46,420 nucleotides of DNA, taken from positions 1 to 46,420 of the forward strand of contig JAQTUQ010000011.1 in the NCBI GenBank assembly GCA_028707255.1, written 5' to 3'. This DNA is from Dehalococcoidales bacterium. Lineage in GTDB: Bacteria; Chloroflexota; Dehalococcoidia; Dehalococcoidales; UBA5627. Below the pieces are notes generated by a model. The model was not told the DNA's origin. It saw nothing but the letters and a program-made list of their open reading frames with translations, and made no database searches. This document shows positions 1 through 6,595 of this stretch, piece after piece. Made by a program: the position numbers and the translations under genes. Within the stretch, counting starts at the first letter, position 1, and the number at the start of each line of letters is the position of its first letter.

Positions 1-156
1 CGTTAATCTCGCATCGCAGTATCCGGAATCATTTAACCCTTCGCCTTTCGGTATAATAAACCAGATTATATAGCTCGTAAAAGCAATCGCCAGGAAAGCA
101 TAAGAAAGCAGCAGATATACGATATAGAAATAATAATTCTTTTTCGGTAATCTCAA
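1..156 (-). CDS. Membrane protein, N-terminal part (cut by window edge)
   Basis: The frame is open from a TTG at 156 to the edge, 52 codons. The start is chosen because a GGGGGA ribosome site lies six bases upstream. The protein begins with a basic stretch (LRLPKKN) and then a long hydrophobic helix (about residues 8-35) ending in IIPKGEGLND. A helix followed by a Pro-Lys-Gly turn recalls DUF4405-type four-helix membrane proteins that accompany oxidoreductases, but that is only a resemblance. It follows two other small membrane genes of the molybdoenzyme operon with a 46-base gap and is probably its last or next-to-last gene. Function unknown. Confidence 0.55.
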   Translation of the reverse strand, partial: MRLPKKNYYFYIVYLLLSYAFLAIAFTSYIIWFIIPKGEGLNDSGYCDARLT

Positions 157-202
157 CTTGTTCCCCCGAAAGCATATGCACTACTTGTATAATCAAATAG
201 TA

Positions 203-541
203 TTAAAAGCCTTTTCCGGTGTCTGGCGTTGCGCCATGAGTCCAGTGTACATCAGGTAAAGGTAAATCCATTACGCTTATCAATATTATACACACGCATA
301 ATATAATACCGGCTATTCCAAAAAGACGCTTTTTGCCCTTAATTGCACCCATAAAGCTAAGAATCAGACCAAGTGAGGCAAAGAGAATATTTATCCAGTT
401 GAGCCAGCCAAATATCGGGAAATAGAAAGACCAGTAACCGACCGTATTCATGCCCAGTACGCTAACCAGATACATAGTTAGATAATATGTCAGTATTCCA
501 AGCCCCGTAGCCGTGCCTATCATAAATCCCGAAATGCTCAT
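203..541 (-). CDS. Small three-helix membrane protein of the molybdoenzyme operon
   Basis: 112 residues starting MSISGFMIG. I chose this ATG because AGGAAG lies five bases upstream; an in-frame ATG at 586 would add 15 residues (MYASKNAFPRKVRKQ) but lies inside an inverted repeat and lacks a good ribosome site. Three hydrophobic helices are visible, about residues 4-31, 37-66 and 70-92, with a short tail containing the only histidines (HWTH). There is no heme-ligand pair inside the helices, so it is not a cytochrome b anchor of the usual type. It lies between two other membrane-protein genes on the same strand. I do not recognise the family; a structural partner or anchor of the exported enzyme upstream is the simplest guess. 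Confidence 0.7.
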   Translation of the reverse strand: MSISGFMIGTATGLGILTYYLTMYLVSVLGMNTVGYWSFYFPIFGWLNWINILFASLGLILSFMGAIKGKKRLFGIAGIILCVCIILISVMDLPLPDVHWTHGATPDTGKGF

Positions 542-585
542 TTGCTTCCTAACTTTCCTCGGAAATGCATTTTTAGACGCATACA

Positions 586-624
586 TAGGCTACCCAGAGG
601 AATTGCTTCCAATAAAGTAGCCTA
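586..624 (-). promoter_or_regulatory. Intercistronic inverted repeat (8-bp arms)
   Basis: TAGGCTAC at 586-593 and its perfect complement GTAGCCTA at 617-624 would form a stem in the transcript between the two membrane-protein genes. No U-run follows on the minus strand, so this is not a typical terminator. It would more likely affect mRNA processing or stability. The repeat covers the alternative ATG at 586. Confidence 0.45.
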
Positions 625-658
625 CATATTACGATAGTGTTTTAGCTATAGTTTATTC

Positions 659-1234
659 TTATTTACTTTTACCGACAATGAACTGCCGCAGTATAGACAG
701 GACTAACAGCACGGCGCCGGTTGCGATAAGGAGATAATAACCTGTTAATAAAGATGTATCCACATCGCTCTGGTACGGATCACCCATATCTACGGTAATG
801 GTGCCGTTTAAAGGCGCGTCATAAAAGTTTACCAGATTCATCTGTATAACCATGATGCCGATAACACAAACACCGATTACAGAAAGGCCGACACCGGCAA
901 TAAGCAGCGTCGGCAGCGATATTCTGAGCTTGCCAAGGCTAATCCCCTTTTCACTTTTTGCAAAAAGGCTGAAGGCAAGAACCAGCATACATATCACCAG
1001 ATATACCCACATGAACGGGGTAAACCACGCCGGCATAGTTGAGTCATAACCCGATATCCAGATTTTATACTCATCAGGAATAAACGATTCAAGACCATAA
1101 GCATAGATGTTTATGGCAGTAACTTTAAGTTCTACAACATAAGCCGTCCACCATGGTTGAAACCATGAATAAAGGAAGAACGCCGCAGCCGCCAGAACTA
1201 AAGCCCGAAATATCCAGGGTCTAGCTTTACTCAT
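659..1234 (-). CDS. Four-helix membrane protein of the molybdoenzyme operon
   Basis: 191 residues with four clear hydrophobic helices, roughly residues 9-31, 69-92, 106-131 and 163-186. Two longer polar loops, about 32-68 (rich in Tyr, Trp and Asp) and 132-162 (VDMGDPYQSDVD), lie on the same side of the membrane. The positive-inside rule (MSKAR at the N-terminus, KSEKGISLGK between helices 2 and 3) puts these loops outside, where the exported enzyme would be. The protein has no histidine at all, so it cannot be a b-heme quinol anchor, and it has no NrfD or DmsC features I can see. GGAGAAAAG precedes the ATG. It lies 124 bases after the ferredoxin subunit, across two hairpins. Family not recognised. 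Confidence 0.75.
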   Translation of the reverse strand: MSKARPWIFRALVLAAAAFFLYSWFQPWWTAYVVELKVTAINIYAYGLESFIPDEYKIWISGYDSTMPAWFTPFMWVYLVICMLVLAFSLFAKSEKGISLGKLRISLPTLLIAGVGLSVIGVCVIGIMVIQMNLVNFYDAPLNGTITVDMGDPYQSDVDTSLLTGYYLLIATGAVLLVLSILRQFIVGKSK

Positions 1235-1263
1235 AACTTTTCTCCTTTTCTTTTTTTACAGGT

Positions 1264-1347
1264 TAGCAGAGGGCAGGTTTAATAATAATTATTCCCACCC
1301 TCTGCTATGTTCCATACAATCAATTATATATCAAGGAGTGATTGTAT
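1264..1347 (-). promoter_or_regulatory. Two consecutive intercistronic hairpins
   Basis: Between the ferredoxin gene and the four-helix membrane gene there are two perfect inverted repeats. The first has 10-bp arms (TAGCAGAGGG at 1264-1273, CCCTCTGCTA at 1298-1307). The second has 9-bp arms (ATACAATCA at 1314-1322, TGATTGTAT at 1339-1347). On the minus strand they are followed by A-runs, not U-runs, so intrinsic termination is unlikely. A role in RNA processing that sets different levels for enzyme and membrane subunits is possible. Confidence 0.5.
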
Positions 1348-1358
1348 ACCAGATTCTG

Positions 1359-2165
1359 TTAGGATAGCGCCAGGTCTCCCACGTTGACATCTTCCTCTGT
1401 ACTGATATTGTCTTTAGTCAGAGATTTGCCATCTTTCTCAATTTTTAGTGAGAAAGCGCCTACTGCCAATCCTTCGAACCAGAAGTCGCCGAATTCATCT
1501 GTGGTAGCAGTACCGCTTCCGGCTCCGGAAAGGGTACAGGTAGCGCCTATTACCACCTCATTTGAAGACGGGTCATATACCGTACCTGCAATAAATCTCT
1601 TGGGCAGGTTAAGATAGTAAGCCCTCGGATTAGTGCCTTCTTCCGGTTTTAACACCTCAGCCTGACTTATCTCGGAGCTAAAAGCCGATTCCTCGCCGAA
1701 CATCAGGGCTGACATGGCACAGGCATCGACACATCTGGGTTCATCTATAGGACCGCCCCTGTCGAGAAGATGAGCACATCCGGTACACTTCTGAGCCAGC
1801 TTCAAATCTTCATTGAAGTAGATCGACTCATAAGGGCAAGCGTCTAAACATAACTTGCAGCCGCTGCATTTTGCCGGTTCTATCCACACCAGCCCGTCAT
1901 TTCTCTTGGATATGGCGGTGTCGGGACAGGCTTCGATACACGGAGCATCATCGCAGTGATTGCACCGCGTAAGAACATATGCTACCTTGACTTTGGGAAC
2001 CTGACCGCGAACATGTTCATTCAGCTTGCACCAGAACTGCCCCCAAACCGGTTGCGGTTTGGCATAGGGAGACCAGTCGTTACCGCAATGCTCGTCCTTG
2101 CAGGCTACCTGACAGTTGTAACATCCGCCGCACTCTGCAACATCATTAATAAATACTTTAGCCAT
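1359..2165 (-). CDS. Ferredoxin (electron-transfer) subunit of the molybdoenzyme, with C-terminal Ig/Cna-like domain
   Basis: 268 residues. It has the DmsB/PsrB pattern of four [4Fe-4S] motifs: C12-C15-C18-C22, C68-C71-C76-C80, C100-C103-C106-C110 and C127-C130-C145-C149, sixteen cysteines in all. After residue about 185 there is a beta-rich domain of the carboxypeptidase-regulatory or Cna-B kind (TDEFGDFWFEGL, FSLKIEKDG). This layout, ferredoxin plus a small beta-barrel tail after KPEEGTNPRAYYLNL, matches my memory of the small subunit of Pelobacter pyrogallol-phloroglucinol transhydroxylase and is rare elsewhere. No signal peptide is visible; it would be carried across the membrane with the Tat-bearing large subunit. 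Its ATG overlaps the large subunit's stop as TAATG, so translation is coupled. It should pass electrons between the molybdenum site and a membrane partner. Confidence 0.85.
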   Translation of the reverse strand: MAKVFINDVAECGGCYNCQVACKDEHCGNDWSPYAKPQPVWGQFWCKLNEHVRGQVPKVKVAYVLTRCNHCDDAPCIEACPDTAISKRNDGLVWIEPAKCSGCKLCLDACPYESIYFNEDLKLAQKCTGCAHLLDRGGPIDEPRCVDACAMSALMFGEESAFSSEISQAEVLKPEEGTNPRAYYLNLPKRFIAGTVYDPSSNEVVIGATCTLSGAGSGTATTDEFGDFWFEGLAVGAFSLKIEKDGKSLTKDNISTEEDVNVGDLALS

Positions 2166-5056
2166 TAATTGCCTCCTTCTACCCAGCCCTCAAAGATCGG
2201 GCCGTACTTCGGATCATATTTTCTCTCAAAGGCTTCGGGATACATCTCTTTCCACTCCATATACTCTTCGCCGCTGACCTTGGCAACTTCAATCAAGAAA
2301 CCGATTGGTTGGATACCGTAACAACGATAAGACATTACCCAATCCGGGCTGATACAGTTGCCGTTACCGCCCCTGTTAATGGAGGCAATGTCAATGAAGT
2401 CACCGCCGCCGGCTTTTTCCAGGTAGATATCGCCGGCAATTGCCCTTTCGCAAACTTCAGCAATAGCCAGAACAATACCCTTGTCGTTGTAGAGTTTAAT
2501 CAAATCACCGGTTTTGATGCCTCTGGCTTCTGCATCGACGGGGTTAATCCAGCATTCCGAATAGGCGTAACCATCGAAACCTATTTTATATTTAATTTCC
2601 CTGGTCCAGGGGATATCGCTATGCTGAGAATGCCTGCCCCATCTGCGGGTGCTGACATTAAGAGTCAAGGGATAATCCTGTGCTCTTGCGCTGAGCAGCC
2701 TGTCTTCATCATGCGTCCATCCCTCTGATGCCGGGCCTCCGCGTATAAATTTGGCTGTCGGCTGCCTTTCCTTATCATCGGGATGATTTTCAAGTAACAG
2801 CTGGGATTCATATTCCAGAAGCCCGGACGGCGTACGAAGCGGGTTTTTGCCGGGGTCATCGTAGAAACCTCTGCTCGCTGCCGGAGCCTCCTTCCAGTCG
2901 GTTTTCCTGGATTGGCTCCAGACCAGTTTTTCGTTTAAGTCTTCCCAGCTGATGGAATCAGCAAGATTAGCCGCATCGTAGGAAGCCTTGATACGCGCCG
3001 CAGGGGTATCATCGGCACCGCGGTCGTTGAGTTTATCGCCGTAACCGAGTTTCTCGGCGACCGCTTTAATAGCCATATAATCGCTCCTGGCTTCGCCTCT
3101 GGTGGTCAATGATTTTTTCTGGAGCACAAGGTGCGCAGCCGTATCGCTGACGCTGAATATATCTTCCGTTTCAGTGATAACCTCTATCGGCAGAATGATA
3201 TCGCACATGCACATACCGTCTTCCATAAACATATTGGCGCCGACGATGCATTCCAGTTTGGGGCTGCGGTGCGCCGCCAGGTTCTTGAAGCCGGCGCCAC
3301 GACTGCCGGTATAAGCAAAACCGGCACCCCATATCATATGGATTTCCGATTTGCCTTCCATAGGATAGGTACGCTTGTTGAACTGGTCGCCGGTAGACCA
3401 CCACTCGACGGGCGGAGCAGTAATTGCTTTCCAGATAAGGTCTCTGGGAACGAACTGCCTGTCGGTGTCGTTGCCGCTGAGCCTGACGCCCGTTTCAGCA
3501 ACCTGCTTGTTGGTAATATCTGTGCTGGGACGCTGGGTGGTTACCGAAGTACTTTTCGGCGCCGAACCCTGGATGATGTCGTCATACATACCGATATAAC
3601 ATACACCTGGGCCTCCCCATCCCTGCATGCCCAAAAGGTAAATCCACATCCTGGTGGAACCCTCGGCATACACACCCCTGCAACAACCGGCGCCTCTGCG
3701 TCCGTTCATTATCGAGGTTGGTTTGCTCGCCCAGGCACGGGCCAAGGCTTTGATGGTATATACGGGAACGCCGGTAATCGGCGCCGCCCATTCGGGAGTC
3801 TTGGCGACGCCCTCTGCGTCGGTTCCCATAACATAGGCCTGCCATTTATCGAAACCGTAGGCATGGGTGGCAATATATTCCTTATTATAGGTATCTTCGC
3901 TAAACCAGACATAGGCGATTGCCGCCATTAAAGCAGCGTCTGTTCTTGTATGCAGGGGAATCCACTTGCTGGCATAGAGCGCACCGGTGTGAGTCAAATG
4001 GGGGTCGATGTGTAATTGCTTGATACCGATTTTGTTCCACCATTTGTGAACCATTTGCTGAGTCGTTCCGTAAGCTTGTATCCATGATTTTGTGGAATCG
4101 CAGCACCAGCCTAAAAGCATTTCACAGTTTTCGGATATATCGTGGGTTTTCGGGTTGCCTTCGTAGTCATGTCCCCAGACATATCTGCCGCCCAACTGCC
4201 CGCCGGCGGAAGTGGTAGCGGCACCGTGATGTTCGGTGATGGGTTCGCCGTATTCGGAAAGAGCCCAGTACTGCATGAAGTTGGTATGAATACCGGCACT
4301 GTTGGTTACATTTTTCGGTTCGTTATGCCCACCGGAATAAACATCGCTGATAGCTGAAGGGCCGTATTTATCGGCGACTCTCTTCAACTCGTTGGCAATG
4401 ATGGTTGCCGCTTCATCCCAGGTAATTCTCTTGTATTTGCTCTTGCCGCGGTTCTGCGCATTGATTTTTGCAGGGTCACCGCCGGGTTCCCAGTCAACCC
4501 TTTGTATGGGATAAAGAATCCTGTTGGGTGAATCCTGTCTCTTGTAATAAGTCATTACGAAACTGGATACCGGGGTTTTCATGGGAGCCTGGAAGGTCTG
4601 GCCGCGTGCCGTAATCGAGAAGGGCTCAATGCCATCGGCAAAATGCCAGGGTCTGCTCCTGACGATTTTTCCGTTTTTAACTTCGGCGGCAGTAAGCCCG
4701 CTGTGGTTATACAGCGCAATGGTTTCTTCCGGCTCAAGATAAGGAGCTGTTCCGCCACCGCCCGGTTGCGTTACCGTCTGCGTAACTGTGGCTGTAGCGC
4801 CGCTGCCACCGACTGTTGTAGTTTCGGTAACGGTGACAGCACCGCTGCCGCCTACTGTAGTCGTAACTGTAGTCGGAACCGTTTTCGTGGTAGTAACAGT
4901 TGTTGTTTCGCCGCCGCTGCAACTGGAAAGTAATCCGGCGCCTACAGCTCCGCCGACAACTACAGTACCCGCACCGATAAGAAAATCTCTCCTGGTGACT
5001 TCGCCTGTTTGTTTCTTTTCTTCATTACGTGGTTGTTTTGATTGATCCTTATTCAC
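2165..5056 (-). CDS. Tat-exported Mo/W bis-MGD oxidoreductase, transhydroxylase-like large subunit
   Basis: 963 residues, GTG start at 5056 with GGAGG six bases upstream; the overlapping ATG is followed at once by a stop. Residues 21-46 form a twin-arginine signal (TRRDFLIG) ending in LSSC46, a plausible lipobox. A low-complexity Thr/Val/Gly linker runs about 48-104. The rest is a DMSO-reductase-family body: no N-terminal Cys cluster motif, ITWDEA at 211-216, the MGD-binding segment LLGWCCDSTKSW (314-325), HIDPHLTHTGALYASKWIPLHTRTD and a C-terminal cofactor-binding barrel (NPVDAEARGIKTGD). Lack of an Fe-S cluster in this subunit and the partner's tail point to the pyrogallol transhydroxylase branch. 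At the usual metal-ligand place the sequence reads T274-E-H-H-G, without Cys, Ser or Sec. Known transhydroxylase is cytoplasmic and not a net redox enzyme, so this exported form probably does something else. Substrate unknown. Confidence 0.85.
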   Translation of the reverse strand: MNKDQSKQPRNEEKKQTGEVTRRDFLIGAGTVVVGGAVGAGLLSSCSGGETTTVTTTKTVPTTVTTTVGGSGAVTVTETTTVGGSGATATVTQTVTQPGGGGTAPYLEPEETIALYNHSGLTAAEVKNGKIVRSRPWHFADGIEPFSITARGQTFQAPMKTPVSSFVMTYYKRQDSPNRILYPIQRVDWEPGGDPAKINAQNRGKSKYKRITWDEAATIIANELKRVADKYGPSAISDVYSGGHNEPKNVTNSAGIHTNFMQYWALSEYGEPITEHHGAATTSAGGQLGGRYVWGHDYEGNPKTHDISENCEMLLGWCCDSTKSWIQAYGTTQQMVHKWWNKIGIKQLHIDPHLTHTGALYASKWIPLHTRTDAALMAAIAYVWFSEDTYNKEYIATHAYGFDKWQAYVMGTDAEGVAKTPEWAAPITGVPVYTIKALARAWASKPTSIMNGRRGAGCCRGVYAEGSTRMWIYLLGMQGWGGPGVCYIGMYDDIIQGSAPKSTSVTTQRPSTDITNKQVAETGVRLSGNDTDRQFVPRDLIWKAITAPPVEWWSTGDQFNKRTYPMEGKSEIHMIWGAGFAYTGSRGAGFKNLAAHRSPKLECIVGANMFMEDGMCMCDIILPIEVITETEDIFSVSDTAAHLVLQKKSLTTRGEARSDYMAIKAVAEKLGYGDKLNDRGADDTPAARIKASYDAANLADSISWEDLNEKLVWSQSRKTDWKEAPAASRGFYDDPGKNPLRTPSGLLEYESQLLLENHPDDKERQPTAKFIRGGPASEGWTHDEDRLLSARAQDYPLTLNVSTRRWGRHSQHSDIPWTREIKYKIGFDGYAYSECWINPVDAEARGIKTGDLIKLYNDKGIVLAIAEVCERAIAGDIYLEKAGGGDFIDIASINRGGNGNCISPDWVMSYRCYGIQPIGFLIEVAKVSGEEYMEWKEMYPEAFERKYDPKYGPIFEGWVEGGN

Positions 5057-5117
5057 ATATTCCTCCTTTTAATAAATCAAGGTTAATTATTCATTCCCTA
5101 ATTATTTTCTACTATTC

Positions 5118-5128
5118 ATCACCTCCTT
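5118..5128 (-). other. Perfect Shine-Dalgarno sequence without an evident gene
   Basis: The minus strand carries AAGGAGGTGAT, an 11-base match to the 16S rRNA 3' end, between the receiver gene and the molybdoenzyme gene. The nearest ATG is only two bases after AAGGAGG and opens a five-codon frame (MNSRK). The true start of the enzyme gene has its own site further down. It may be a ribosome standby site, a leader peptide or a gene remnant. Confidence 0.4.
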
Positions 5129-5149
5129 GCACATAATAATTAATTAACG

Positions 5150-5515
5150 CTAATCATGATTTCCGCCCCGAAACAACACTCCCACCCTGGCAACAAATTC
5201 ACGATGATTAACAGGTTTTCTCATACAACTGCTTGCCCCCGCCTCGAGAGCATTTATCATTTCAGGACAGCCCCTCTCCGATAGTACAATAATCGGAACA
5301 TCGGAAATATTGCGCATCTTCTCTATTACCCGCATACAATCCATGCCCGATATATTGAGACTTAATACAACCAGATGAGGGTTATTCTTTTTTAAAATAT
5401 CCAGACAGTTACAGCCCGAATCGGTGATTACATTAAAATCAGGCAAATGCTCACTGAAAATACCTTCAATACTGCACCTATCCTCGAGGTCATCTTCGAT
5501 AATCAAGACATCCAT
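5150..5515 (-). CDS. Receiver-only protein lacking the phospho-acceptor aspartate
   Basis: About 121 residues from the ATG at 5515, which follows AAGGATGGGGGA; an ATG at 5545 would add ten residues but has no ribosome site. The fold is a CheY-like receiver: acidic pair E7-D8-D9, SER in the switch position (VLSERG) and the conserved Lys in MRKP. The phospho-acceptor place reads VVLSLNISGMD with Ser52 where Asp is expected, so classical phosphorylation is not possible. There is no output domain. It is the first gene after a candidate promoter and stands between the kinase/regulator pair and the enzyme genes. It may act as a protein-protein modulator of the kinase or the OmpR regulator, or bind a small molecule, as some atypical receivers do. 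Confidence 0.8.
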   Translation of the reverse strand: MDVLIIEDDLEDRCSIEGIFSEHLPDFNVITDSGCNCLDILKKNNPHLVVLSLNISGMDCMRVIEKMRNISDVPIIVLSERGCPEMINALEAGASSCMRKPVNHREFVARVGVLFRGGNHD

Positions 5516-5606
5516 TCCCCCATCCTTATAAGTATCGATAACCAAACGCCAGTAAATAAATTAATGTATCGGGGAAATCAAGCGGTAATCTGTTAATTAG
5601 GAGGAT

Positions 5607-5636
5607 ACTATAATGACGTAACAATCCGCATAACAA
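5607..5636 (-). promoter_or_regulatory. Candidate promoter of the receiver-molybdoenzyme operon
   Basis: On the minus strand TTGTTA (5636-5631) and TATAGT (5612-5607) are separated by 18 bases. This predicts a start near 5600 and an 85-base leader before the receiver gene. It lies downstream of the direct repeat and palindrome at 5642-5690, the arrangement expected for an activator. Both boxes deviate from consensus. Confidence 0.4.
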
Positions 5637-5641
5637 AATGA

Positions 5642-5690
5642 ACTGTACGTATTACAGTATTGTTATTTTATCGTGAATAAGAAGTGAATA
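5642..5690. promoter_or_regulatory. Candidate OmpR-family regulator binding site
   Basis: GTGAATA occurs twice, at 5673-5679 and 5684-5690, with an 11-base period, one helical turn, the classic layout for OmpR/PhoB-type dimers. Beside it ACTGT (5642-5646) and ACAGT (5654-5658) form an inverted repeat with a seven-base gap. Both lie just upstream of the candidate promoter and 200 bases from the gene for an OmpR-type regulator. The rest of the 370-base gap (5516-5885) shows no convincing gene; a 16-codon frame at 5701-5751 on the plus strand is discussed in the findings. Confidence 0.45.
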
Positions 5691-5885
5691 GGATTTACAG
5701 ATGGAACAACAGATTGATTCTTTACGAGTTATGATCGTTTCTAACAGATGAGTAACCATAATGACATTAGTTACAGCCACGGGAAAATGAAGCGATTATA
5801 TTAAGCAAATATAATGCAGAAACCTGTTTTACCGATCGGCGGTAGAAAGACTTAAAAACCGGTTATTAAAGATATTATTTAAAGG

Positions 5886-6569
5886 TTATTCCTGTAAATT
5901 AAAGGTATAGCCCATATTCGATTTGGTTTCGATGAAGTCGCTATGACCGGTAATCTCCTCTATTTTCCTGCGCAGTCTCTGTACATACACCCTGATAGCT
6001 TCTATCGAACCCGGATATTCATCTCCCCAGAGTTCCCGTGCAATACTGGAGTATGTAACCACCGTATTGGCATTCTGGATAAGTTTATAGAATATCAGGC
6101 ACTCGCTCTTTGTCAGCGTCACTTTGTTTTCATTGTAATATAAATGGTGCAACGACAGAAAAACCCTGAAATTCCCCCGCTCGTAGACGGTCAGATCGAC
6201 GGGAATATTTTTCCTGCGCACCAGTGATTTTACCCTTGCCAGAAACTCCATTTTTTTAAACGGTTTGACGATATAATCATCGGCATCCATCTCCAATCCC
6301 CTGACGATATCGTCCTCATCCCCTAAAACCGAAAGTATAATTATCGGAACATCGGAAAACATCCTTACCTGCCTCAAGACTTCAAAACCGTTTATATCAG
6401 GTAAGCCTAAATCCAGTACTACGATATCGGGGGAAAATGTTTCAACCAACTGCAAACCTTCTTCTCCCATTCCGGCTGAAGAAATATCTACATCAGGCCA
6501 ACGCATTCTCAGAGAGAGTGACAGCGATTCTACAATATTTTCATCATCTTCGATTATAAGAACTCTCAT
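5886..6569 (-). CDS. OmpR/PhoB-family response regulator
   Basis: 227 residues. The receiver domain (1-120) has the acidic pocket E7-D8-D9, phospho-acceptor D53 in VVLDLGLPD, switch S80 and K102 in VKPF. The C-terminal winged helix (about 130-227) shows LTKSECLIFYKLI, the recognition region IRVYVQRLRRKIE and the closing hairpin TKSNMGYTF. It is 26 bases downstream of the multi-PAS kinase on the same strand and is surely its partner. Its likely target is the promoter region just downstream of its own gene, where 11-bp direct repeats occur. Expected to bind DNA as a dimer after phosphorylation at D53. Confidence 0.95.
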   Translation of the reverse strand: MRVLIIEDDENIVESLSLSLRMRWPDVDISSAGMGEEGLQLVETFSPDIVVLDLGLPDINGFEVLRQVRMFSDVPIIILSVLGDEDDIVRGLEMDADDYIVKPFKKMEFLARVKSLVRRKNIPVDLTVYERGNFRVFLSLHHLYYNENKVTLTKSECLIFYKLIQNANTVVTYSSIARELWGDEYPGSIEAIRVYVQRLRRKIEEITGHSDFIETKSNMGYTFNLQE

Positions 6570-6595
6570 CTCTTTCCTCCTTTAATCATTACAGA

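Noticed and set aside
3131-3931. 266-codon open frame on the plus strand
   Set aside because: It lies fully inside the molybdoenzyme gene on the opposite strand, has no ribosome site and its sequence shows no domain.
4091-4099. D320-S321 of the large subunit as the molybdenum ligand
   Set aside because: LLGWCCDST aligns with the GxN MGD-binding segment found after the ligand loop in this superfamily, so these residues are too far along the chain.
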